64,000 bases of DNA from Comamonadaceae bacterium PBBC1 (lineage in GTDB: Bacteria; Pseudomonadota; Gammaproteobacteria; Burkholderiales; Burkholderiaceae_C), in NCBI GenBank assembly GCA_002256145.1, contig NKIP01000008.1, positions 1 through 64,000 of the forward strand, read 5' to 3'. The position numbers and the translations under genes are program-made. This document shows, piece after piece, positions 57,504 to 64,000 of the stretch; positions within the stretch are counted from its first letter, which is position 1, and each line of letters opens with the position of its first letter. The notes beneath the pieces are model-generated. The model did no database searches and was not told the origin of the DNA. It was given only the letters and a program-made list of their open reading frames with translations.

Positions 57504-58243
57504 CTGAGCCATTTTTCAGCCGTTGGTCCAAGCGCAAGCAAGCACTGGCCCAAGGCTTGCCTGTGACAGAACCCGAGCCATCCAAGCCCGCGCCAACCCA
57601 TCCCGTCCTGCCAGACACTGCCCCTGTGCTCAAGGCCCGTGAAGGCCAGGCGGATCGCGTGCACACCGACGCACACTCGCCTGAGACTGAGCAGGGGGCC
57701 AGCCCAGAGCTGCCCAGCCTGGATGATGCAAGAGCCTTGACGCCCAAGTCAGACTTTCGTCCCTTCATGCAACAAGGTGTGGCCAGCGATGTGCGCAACG
57801 CAGCGGTCAAAAAACTCTTCACCGACCCGCACTTCAACGTGATGGACGGGCTGGACATTTACATCGGTGACTACAACACGCCCGACCCCATGCCTGCGGG
57901 CATGTTGCAAAAAATGGTGGGTGCGCAACTGCTGGGTTTGCTGGACAAACCCAATGAAGCGGCCACGCCCACTGCGGGCAGAGTCGATACCTTGTGGCCT
58001 GGCGGGAGCCCTGCTGCAGGCCTTGGTGAAAACCCTGATCAAAGTCCCGCTGCGCCGGAAGGCTCGCCAGTTGTGGCACAGTCGCCGCCTTCCCTGCCCG
58101 ATTCGGCAGGACCGGCCAGCCCCGTGCTGCCGCCCCTTGTCAACGCGCCCCCCGAACATGACCACCCTGATTTGCAACTGCAACCAAACCATGCCCCTGC
58201 AAGCCCAAGCCCTGGGCCAAGCACTGGGCCAAGCACTGGGTGA
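57500..58243 (+). CDS. DUF3306 domain-containing protein
   Basis: A 247-residue protein beginning FFSRWSKRKQ, the DUF3306 signature. A Pro-rich acidic stretch follows, then the conserved DFRPFMQQGVASDVRNAAVKKLFTDPHFNVMDGLDIYIGDY core (about 95-135). The C-terminal third is low-complexity, rich in Pro, Ser and Ala, ending in PGPSTGPSTG. The last 86 bases overlap the next gene in another frame. No signal peptide or membrane segment is seen. It is predicted to assist formate dehydrogenase maturation with its neighbours, from context only. Confidence 0.78.
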   Translation: MTEPFFSRWSKRKQALAQGLPVTEPEPSKPAPTHPVLPDTAPVLKAREGQADRVHTDAHSPETEQGASPELPSLDDARALTPKSDFRPFMQQGVASDVRNAAVKKLFTDPHFNVMDGLDIYIGDYNTPDPMPAGMLQKMVGAQLLGLLDKPNEAATPTAGRVDTLWPGGSPAAGLGENPDQSPAAPEGSPVVAQSPPSLPDSAGPASPVLPPLVNAPPEHDHPDLQLQPNHAPASPSPGPSTGPSTG

Positions 58244-60320
58244 AGACCTGACGCTGCACACCACCTTGTGCCGCCGCGAGGCCGGGCAATTCCAGAAAGC
58301 CGTGAAAACCGGTGAGACTGTGGTGGTGGCCTGCACCCAAGAAAAGCGTTTGTTCAGTGAACTGGCCGAGCAAACCGAAGGCGCGATTTCCCCGATTCGT
58401 TTTGTCAACATCCGCGAAACCGGCGGCTGGGGCCGTGAGGCTGCGCACGCCACCCCCAAAATGGCCGCCTTGCTGGCCGCCGCCCGTCTGCCCGAACCCG
58501 AGCCGGTACCTACTGTCACTTACAAAAGCGAAGGCCGCGTGCTCGTCATCGGGGCTGTGGACGCCGCCGAACGTGCTGCCAGCTTTTTGGCCGATGCGAT
58601 GCAGGTCACGATTTTTGCCCAAGGCCCCGGCAACGCCGGTGGCGGCCAAGAGCGGCGCTTTCCGGTCGTGGCCGGACGCTTGCAAAGCCTCAAGGGCTGG
58701 TTGGGCGCGTTCGAGGTGTCTTGGGATGCCAGCAATCCGATTGACCTCGATCTGTGCACCCGTTGTAACGCCTGCGTGGCCGCTTGCCCCGAGCAGGCCA
58801 TTGGCCTTGATTACCAGGTTGACCTGTCACGCTGCACCTCGCACCGCGACTGCGTCAAGGTGTGCGAAGCCGCAGGGGCCATCGACTTTGGCCGCGACAC
58901 CCGCCCACAAACCGAGCGCTTCGATGTGGTGCTGGACCTGCGCGGCGACAAAGCCTCGCCCACGTTCAGCTCGCACGCTTTGCCGCAGGGTTACTTCCGC
59001 TGGGACGGGCAAGACCTGCCAACCTTGCTCAAGGTGCGCGAATTGGTGGGCGAATTTGAAAAGCCCCGCTTTTTTGCTTACAAACAAAAGCTCTGCGCCC
59101 ACAGCCGCAACGAGCAAGTCGGCTGCAGCGCCTGCATCGACATCTGCTCGGCCGAAGCCGTGCGCTCGGACAAAAGCCGCCAGCAAATTGTGGTCAACCC
59201 CAACCTCTGCGTGGGCTGCGGCGCATGCACCACGGCTTGCCCCACGGGCGCGCTGACCTACGCCTACCCTCGCCCGGCAGAGCAGGGCGCCAAGATCCGA
59301 GCACTGCTGTCGGCCTACCAGGCCGCTGGCGGGCGCGACGCCGCGCTGCTGTTGCACAGTCAGGAAAAAGGCCAAGCCCTGATCGACGAGTTGGGCCGGG
59401 GTGCGCAGCTGGGCGTCATGCAAGGCGTGCCGGCCCGGGTGATGCCTGTGGCGCTGTGGAACACGGCCAGTGTGGGCATGGAGCTGTGGCTGTCGGCCGT
59501 GGCTTATGGTGCACGCCAGGTCATGGTGCTGCTCACTGCCGAAGAAGCGCCGCAATACCGCGCCGCGCTCATGGAACAAATGGCCGTGGCCCAAAGCCTG
59601 CTCAATGGCCTGGGCTACTCCGGCGTGCATTTCCAGCTGATCGAAGCCAAAACCGCCACAGCTTTGGACGGCGATTTGCAGCGCCTGTGCGCCCGCAGCC
59701 TCAAGGCCAATACCCTGCCAACTGGCCCGGCCACCGCCGCACGTCACGCGGTGCAGGCCGAAAAGCGCAGCAACCTGGAGCTGGTCATCGACCATCTGAT
59801 GGCCCAATCGCCCGTGATGGCCATGGATGAGGCCAGTCGCCCGAAGGCGCTCGATTTGCCAGCGGCCGGTTCCCCCTTGGGCACCATCGTGGTCGATGGC
59901 AGCAAGTGCACGCTGTGCATCAGCTGCGTGGGCGCATGCCCTTCGTCGGCCTTGCAAGACAACCCGCTGCAGCCCGAGATCCGCTTCATCGAGAAAAATT
60001 GCGTGCAGTGCGGCCTGTGCGCCAAGACCTGCCCCGAGAACGCCATCACCTTGCAACCTCGTCTGTCGTTGCTGCCCGAGCGCACTCAGGTGCGTGTTTT
60101 GCACGGCAGCCCCCCTTACGCCTGCATCCGCTGCAGCAAACCCTTTGGCACACTCAAAGGCATCGAGGCCATGCTGGGTCGTCTGGCCGGGCACAGCATG
60201 TTCCAGGGCGCGGCTCTGGAGCGCCTGAAGATGTGCGGTGACTGCCGCGTGGTGGACATGTTCACCGACGAGAATCAGGTGCGCGTTCCGGGTGCCAACA
60301 CACCTTCCAAACCCCAATAA
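58158..60320 (+). CDS. Multi-cluster 4Fe-4S ferredoxin-type protein
   Basis: A 720-residue polyferredoxin. It opens LICNCNQTMPL with an early CNC motif. Later cysteine clusters are CTRCNACVAAC (from 200), a shorter set near 225-237, CAHSR...CSACIDIC (from 313), CVGCGACTTAC (351), CTLCISCVGAC (584), CVQCGLCAKTC (615) and CIRCSKPFG with a final CGDC (656 onward). This makes about six [4Fe-4S] sites. Homologues occur beside DUF3305/3306/TorD genes near formate dehydrogenases and probably move electrons or clusters. The ATG at 58158 lies inside the DUF3306 gene, overlapping it by 86 bases; the longer open frame upstream is unconserved. Confidence 0.85.
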   Translation: MTTLICNCNQTMPLQAQALGQALGQALGEDLTLHTTLCRREAGQFQKAVKTGETVVVACTQEKRLFSELAEQTEGAISPIRFVNIRETGGWGREAAHATPKMAALLAAARLPEPEPVPTVTYKSEGRVLVIGAVDAAERAASFLADAMQVTIFAQGPGNAGGGQERRFPVVAGRLQSLKGWLGAFEVSWDASNPIDLDLCTRCNACVAACPEQAIGLDYQVDLSRCTSHRDCVKVCEAAGAIDFGRDTRPQTERFDVVLDLRGDKASPTFSSHALPQGYFRWDGQDLPTLLKVRELVGEFEKPRFFAYKQKLCAHSRNEQVGCSACIDICSAEAVRSDKSRQQIVVNPNLCVGCGACTTACPTGALTYAYPRPAEQGAKIRALLSAYQAAGGRDAALLLHSQEKGQALIDELGRGAQLGVMQGVPARVMPVALWNTASVGMELWLSAVAYGARQVMVLLTAEEAPQYRAALMEQMAVAQSLLNGLGYSGVHFQLIEAKTATALDGDLQRLCARSLKANTLPTGPATAARHAVQAEKRSNLELVIDHLMAQSPVMAMDEASRPKALDLPAAGSPLGTIVVDGSKCTLCISCVGACPSSALQDNPLQPEIRFIEKNCVQCGLCAKTCPENAITLQPRLSLLPERTQVRVLHGSPPYACIRCSKPFGTLKGIEAMLGRLAGHSMFQGAALERLKMCGDCRVVDMFTDENQVRVPGANTPSKPQ

Positions 60321-60329
60321 TTTGTTTCC

Positions 60330-60956
60330 ATGAGCCAAGATTTGAACCTGTCCGCCAGCAGCCATGCGCTGGACGAAGAAACCGCTCGCGCCGAAATTTA
60401 TGGCTTGTTGTCTCAGCTGTATTACGCAGCGCCCAGTGCCGAATTGCTGGGTCAGCTGCAGGTGGCAGTGACCGAAGCGCCCGATGCGGGTGGATTTTTG
60501 GAAGAGCCTTGGCGCGAGCTGGTGGCCAGCGCCCGCAGTTTGAATCAGGCCCAAATCGCATCCGAATACAACGATCTGTTTGGCGGTGTGGGTAAGCCCG
60601 AGGTGTATTTGTTTGGCTCGCACTACCTGAGCGGTTTTTTGAACGAAAAGCCCTTGGTGCGCCTGCGTGACGATTTGGCCGAGCTGGGTTTGGGTCGCAG
60701 CGAGGGCATGTCTGAAACCGAAGACCACGTGGCCTATGTGTTCGAAGTCATGCGTTTTTTGATCGCCGGTGATGATGTCGCGGTGTCCAACCTCTCCCGT
60801 CAGCAGGCGTTTTTCACTCAACATGTGCAATCTTGGTTGCCCGCCTTGTGCCAAGTATTGCAATCTCAGCCCCGTGCCGTGTTTTACGCTCGCGTAGCGG
60901 TTTTTACCGAAGCTTTTATCAGCGTCGAGTCACAGGGCTTCGATCTGGTGGTCTGA
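60330..60956 (+). CDS. TorD/DmsD family molecular chaperone
   Basis: A 208-residue all-helical protein of the TorD/DmsD/NarJ redox-enzyme maturation family. These bind apo-molybdoenzymes, often their twin-arginine signal, until cofactor is inserted. The family core is visible in EIYGLLSQLYYAAPSAELLGQL, in SEYNDLFGGVGKPEVYLFGSHYLSGFL and in EDHVAYVFEVMRFLIAGDD. It starts nine bases after the polyferredoxin gene. The formate dehydrogenase upstream has no signal peptide, so the chaperone may serve the cytosolic enzyme or one encoded elsewhere. Confidence 0.88.
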   Translation: MSQDLNLSASSHALDEETARAEIYGLLSQLYYAAPSAELLGQLQVAVTEAPDAGGFLEEPWRELVASARSLNQAQIASEYNDLFGGVGKPEVYLFGSHYLSGFLNEKPLVRLRDDLAELGLGRSEGMSETEDHVAYVFEVMRFLIAGDDVAVSNLSRQQAFFTQHVQSWLPALCQVLQSQPRAVFYARVAVFTEAFISVESQGFDLVV

Positions 60957-60978
60957 TTGAAAATTTTTCTGGCTCACG

Positions 60979-61013
60979 GTGAAAAAAATGACAAGTCATT
61001 TGCGGGTTTTCAC
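60979..61013. promoter_or_regulatory. Nested inverted repeats upstream of the TRAP operon
   Basis: The palindrome AAATGAC-AA-GTCATTT (60986-61001) is enclosed by GTGAAAA (60979-60985) and TTTTCAC (61007-61013). Two more copies of the half-site occur downstream as TTTTCAC (61062-61068) and GTTTCAC (61077-61083). The arrangement, 23 bases after the chaperone gene and upstream of dctP, fits an operator for a regulator of the transporter. No BoxR-like ATGCA-N6-TGCAT site is seen. Confidence 0.5.
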
Positions 61014-61100
61014 TTAGAAGTCTCATGCAACCACCTTGGATAATGGTGACTGAGCGGTAACTTTTCACGCTTAAAAGTTTCACAACCATTGGAGACCTCC

Positions 61101-62219
61101 TTGACCGAAGCCAAAACCCCACGTCGTCGCAACCTCCTCAAGGGCGCCGCTGTCGCCGCAGGTGCCATTTCTGCCCCCATGATCGCCAAGGCCCAAACCG
61201 GCCCGATCTCCATGCGTTGGCAGAGCACTTGGCCCGCCAAGGACATCTTCCACGAATACGCCTTGGACTACGCCAAGAAGGTCAATGACATGACCGGTGG
61301 CGATCTGAAGATCGAAGTGCTGCCCGCTGGTGCTGTGGTGCCTGCATTCGGTTTGCTGGAAGCGGTGTCCAAGGGCACTTTGGACGGCGGTCACGGCGTG
61401 TTGGGTTACCACTACGGCAAGCAAAACGCTTTGGCCCTGTGGAACTCCGGCCCTGCTTTCGGCATGGACGCCAACATGATTTTGGCTTGGCACAAGTACG
61501 GCGGTGGCGCTGAGTTGCTCGCCAAGTTGTACGCCTCCATTGGTGGCAACGTTCAGTCCTTCCTGTACGGCCCCATGTCCACCCAGCCTCTGGGTTGGTT
61601 CAAAAAGCCGATCACCAAGTCGGCTGACTTCAAGGGCCTGAAGTTCCGTACCAACGGTCTGGCCATTGACTTGTTCACCGCCATGGGTGCTGCCGTGAAC
61701 GCCTTGCCAGGCGGTGAGATCGTGCCTGCCATGGACCGTGGTCTGCTCGACGGTGCCGAATTCAACAATGCCACCTCTGATCGCGTTTTGGGCTTCCCCG
61801 ACGTCTCCAAAGTCTGCATGCTGCAAAGCTACCACCAGAGCGCCGAGACTTTCGAGATCATGTTCAACAAGACCAAGTACGACTCATTGCCTGCCAAATT
61901 GAAAGCTGTCATTGCGGGTGCCACCGAAGCCGCTTCGGCAGATATGTCCTGGAAAGCTGTCGATCGTTACTCTAAAGATTACGTCGAACTGCAAACCAAA
62001 GACAAAGTCAAGTTCTACAAGACTCCAGATTCAATCTTGCAAGATCAACTGAAAATTTGGTCTGAAATTCTTGAGAAAAAATCTGCTGAAAACCCCTTGT
62101 TCAAGGAAATCGTGGCTTCGCAAAAAGCATTTGCGCAGCGTGCTGTCAAGTGGGAGCAAGACACGATCATCAGCCGTCGTATGGCTGTGAATCATTTCTT
62201 CGGCGCCAAAAAGGCCTGA
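61101..62219 (+). CDS. dctP: TRAP transporter substrate-binding protein DctP
   Basis: A 372-residue periplasmic solute-binding protein of a TRAP transporter. The N-terminus has a twin-arginine-like signal (TPRRRNLLKG, then a hydrophobic stretch ending APMIAKAQ). DctP features follow: MRWQSTWPAKDIFHEYAL, GDLKIEVLPAGAVVPAFGLLEAVSKGTLDG, and KGLKFRTNG with the conserved Arg that binds a carboxylate. The TTG at 61101 is chosen because GGAG (61091-61094) lies six bases before it; a TTG at 61089 would overlap that site. The ligand should be an organic acid (2-oxoacid or aromatic acid); context suggests benzoate or a relative, unproven. Confidence 0.9.
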   Translation: MTEAKTPRRRNLLKGAAVAAGAISAPMIAKAQTGPISMRWQSTWPAKDIFHEYALDYAKKVNDMTGGDLKIEVLPAGAVVPAFGLLEAVSKGTLDGGHGVLGYHYGKQNALALWNSGPAFGMDANMILAWHKYGGGAELLAKLYASIGGNVQSFLYGPMSTQPLGWFKKPITKSADFKGLKFRTNGLAIDLFTAMGAAVNALPGGEIVPAMDRGLLDGAEFNNATSDRVLGFPDVSKVCMLQSYHQSAETFEIMFNKTKYDSLPAKLKAVIAGATEAASADMSWKAVDRYSKDYVELQTKDKVKFYKTPDSILQDQLKIWSEILEKKSAENPLFKEIVASQKAFAQRAVKWEQDTIISRRMAVNHFFGAKKA

Positions 62220-62240
62220 TCGTTTGAGTTGATCCAACCC

Positions 62241-62271
62241 ATCAGCCATCCGGCAACACCGGATGGCTGAT
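62241..62271 (+). terminator. Intercistronic hairpin between dctP and dctQ
   Basis: A perfect 13-base stem, ATCAGCCATCCGG and CCGGATGGCTGAT, encloses the loop CAACA (62254-62258), followed by TTACTTATG with only a weak T tract. It lies between the binding-protein gene and the permease genes. This position often holds a partial terminator or mRNA-stabilising hairpin that keeps binding protein in excess. Confidence 0.75.
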
Positions 62272-62291
62272 TTACTTATGTGATCCCTGAT

Positions 62292-62918
62292 ATGCAAAAA
62301 TTGTTGTTGGCAATCGACAAAATCAGCACCTGGATTGGCCAATTTTTTTCATGGCTGATTGTGGCGTTGACTCTCATGATTTCGTGGGAAGTTTTCTCGC
62401 GATATGCGCTTGACGATCCCCACCCTTGGGCTTTTGATGTGATGAGCATGATGTATGGCTCGCTCTTCATGATGGCAGGTGCTTACACCTTGTCCAAAAA
62501 TGGCCATGTGCGAGGCGATGTACTTTACGGATTTTTCCCGCCACGTCTTCAAGCTTGGTTTGACTTGATTCTGTACATTCTTTTCTTTATTCCGGGTGTT
62601 GTGGCTCTGGCCTACGCCGGTTACGGCTTTGCCGCTGAGTCCTGGGCCATCAGTGAACATTCCAACATCACGGCCAATGGCCCACCGGTATATCCCTTTA
62701 AAACCATTTTGCCAATTGCTGGTGCGTTTTTGTTGGCGCAAGGTTTGGTGGAAATCGTTCGATGCATTGTTTGTATCAAGCAAGGCGAATGGCCTTCACG
62801 TGGCGATGACGTGGACGAGGTTGATGTCGAAAAACTCAAGGAAATGGTCAACGTCAAGGACGAGGACATTGCCAAACTTGATGCGCTGGTAACTGCTGGC
62901 AAGGGAACTCACAAATGA
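62292..62918 (+). CDS. dctQ: TRAP transporter small permease DctQ
   Basis: A 208-residue membrane subunit with four hydrophobic segments (about residues 17-37, 52-70, 88-110 and 135-160), as expected of DctQ. It contains the family WEVFSRYALDDPHPWA segment after the first helix. The C-terminal 45 residues are a highly charged cytoplasmic tail (EVDVEKLKEMVNVKDED). The ATG at 62292 is preferred; a GTG at 62280 is in frame. Its stop overlaps the dctM start (ATGA), so the two permease subunits are co-translated. Confidence 0.88.
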   Translation: MQKLLLAIDKISTWIGQFFSWLIVALTLMISWEVFSRYALDDPHPWAFDVMSMMYGSLFMMAGAYTLSKNGHVRGDVLYGFFPPRLQAWFDLILYILFFIPGVVALAYAGYGFAAESWAISEHSNITANGPPVYPFKTILPIAGAFLLAQGLVEIVRCIVCIKQGEWPSRGDDVDEVDVEKLKEMVNVKDEDIAKLDALVTAGKGTHK

Positions 62919-64000
62919 AAAAAGAAGTCTGGTTTGGCTTGACGATCATGGCGTTGGTCGTTTTGGCCTCATTTATATTGCTGCCTTCGCCCTCCGAAAT
63001 GACCAATGGACACGTGGGCTTGCTGATGTTGGCACTGGTTGTGGTGGCGATCATGTTGGGTTTTCCAACCGCCTTCACCCTGATGGGCATGGGCATGATC
63101 TTTGCTTGGATTGCCTACCGCAGTCAGAACCCCGATCTGGCGGTTAACCAAACGTTGGACTTGATGGTTCAGCGTGCTTATTCGGTCATGTCCAACGACG
63201 TGCTGATTTCGATCCCCTTGTTCGTGTTCATGGGCTACCTTATTGAACGCGCCAATCTGATTGAAAAACTGTTCAAGAGCATGCACTTGGCCATGGCCCG
63301 TGTGCCAGGCTCCTTGGCTGTGGCCACCATCGTCACTTGCGCCATCTTCGCGACCGCCACGGGCATCGTGGGTGCGGTGGTCACGCTCATGGGCTTGCTG
63401 GCGTTGCCTGCCATGCTTCGCGCAGGTTACAGCGTGCAGCTGTCGGCCGGTGCAATCACTGCGGGTGGATGTTTGGGTATTTTGATTCCGCCATCGGTCA
63501 TGTTGATCGTTTATGGTGCGACGGCTGGTGTGTCGGTGGTCAAGTTGTATGCCGGTGCATTTTTCCCAGGCATCATGCTGGCCACTTTGTATGTTCTTTA
63601 CGTGGTCATTTTGGCCAAAATCAAACCCCACATGGCTCCCCCCATGTCGGCTGAGGACCGCATAGTGCCCTTGCCCGCTTTTGCACAAGTCGTGTCAACA
63701 GAGGTGAGCAACACCGTGTTGCCAGGCTTGATCGGTGCCATCAAGGGCAAGCGCAATGCCGCTGTCCCCATGCGCGAATTGCTCAACCATTTGGGCATCG
63801 CTTTGCTTCCTCTTTTGGCAGTGGCTGCCATCATGGGCACGATTTACTTCAAAGTCACAGCGCCTTTGCCACCCGAAGTGGTGGAAGGTGTTGTGGCCAT
63901 GGGCGGGGAACTGGTCGATTCTGCAGAAGAGAGCGATGAAGGTGGTTTGGCAGAGCCTCCGGGTGATGATTTGCAAACCCCACCAGGCACTGAAAAGTCT
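62915..64000 (+). CDS. dctM: TRAP transporter large permease DctM (3' end beyond window)
   Basis: The first 362 residues of the large TRAP permease; the frame is still open at the last base. It starts with ATGA overlap to dctQ. Hydrophobic segments follow with the DctM features MLGFPTAFTLMGMG, SIPLFVFMGYLIERANL, ATATGIVGAVVTLMGLLALPAML and GCLGILIPPSVMLIVYG. From about residue 245 a hydrophilic loop breaks the helix pattern, with one helix near 290 and a strongly acidic, Pro-rich stretch (about 322-362). This long insertion resembles the extended large permeases of the mannitol/chloroaromatic-type TRAP group. Confidence 0.9.
   Translation, partial: MKKEVWFGLTIMALVVLASFILLPSPSEMTNGHVGLLMLALVVVAIMLGFPTAFTLMGMGMIFAWIAYRSQNPDLAVNQTLDLMVQRAYSVMSNDVLISIPLFVFMGYLIERANLIEKLFKSMHLAMARVPGSLAVATIVTCAIFATATGIVGAVVTLMGLLALPAMLRAGYSVQLSAGAITAGGCLGILIPPSVMLIVYGATAGVSVVKLYAGAFFPGIMLATLYVLYVVILAKIKPHMAPPMSAEDRIVPLPAFAQVVSTEVSNTVLPGLIGAIKGKRNAAVPMRELLNHLGIALLPLLAVAAIMGTIYFKVTAPLPPEVVEGVVAMGGELVDSAEESDEGGLAEPPGDDLQTPPGTEKS

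Overview
This 64 kb chromosomal segment looks like a betaproteobacterium of the Burkholderiales, most likely family Comamonadaceae (Limnohabitans/Rhodoferax-like). Grounds: the gene orders fur/bamE, leuS-lptE-holA-proA, hpf-ptsN-hprK and scpA-DUF3460, a Bug-type solute-binding protein, and an aerobic benzoyl-CoA (box) pathway. The assignment rests on gene content and protein character; no rRNA or database search was available.

Layout. 1-770: 3' end of a group II intron with the end of its maturase. 918-8165: a CPBP protease, FadD, MTA/SAH nucleosidase, CorA, a patatin-like lipase and an MFS transporter. 8427-27429: mostly housekeeping genes: hpf-ptsN-hprK, fur/bamE, dapB, an ExbB/ExbD pair, leuS-lptE-holA-proA, gshA, kup, a YqiA-type hydrolase, an RNB ribonuclease, a TonB-family protein, mtgA and ruvC. 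27507-34449: scpA, a DUF3460 protein, SulP, a YoaK-type protein, metG and apbC. 34600-41013: an amidohydrolase, a Bug binding protein, a LysR regulator and a hybrid sensor kinase that has lost its phospho-accepting His.

41092-64000 is the most interesting part. bclA and boxD face boxR and boxC-boxB-boxA. Both sides of boxR carry copies of an ATGCA-N6-TGCAT palindrome that I read as BoxR operators. Three long palindromes with unrelated stems but one conserved loop lie between boxB and boxA. A NAD-linked formate dehydrogenase follows (fused NuoE/NuoF-type subunit plus molybdopterin catalytic subunit). After it come a membrane histidine kinase, a DUF3305/DUF3306/polyferredoxin/TorD module and a TRAP transporter.

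How it fits together. BclA makes benzoyl-CoA, BoxAB epoxidises it with NADPH, BoxC opens the ring and releases formate, and BoxD oxidises the semialdehyde. A formate dehydrogenase directly downstream can turn the released formate into CO2 and NADH. My main hypothesis is that the island is a benzoate-degradation unit with its own formate disposal, and possibly its own uptake system. No tRNA, rRNA or CRISPR array was seen. Gaps not listed as features held nothing I could support.
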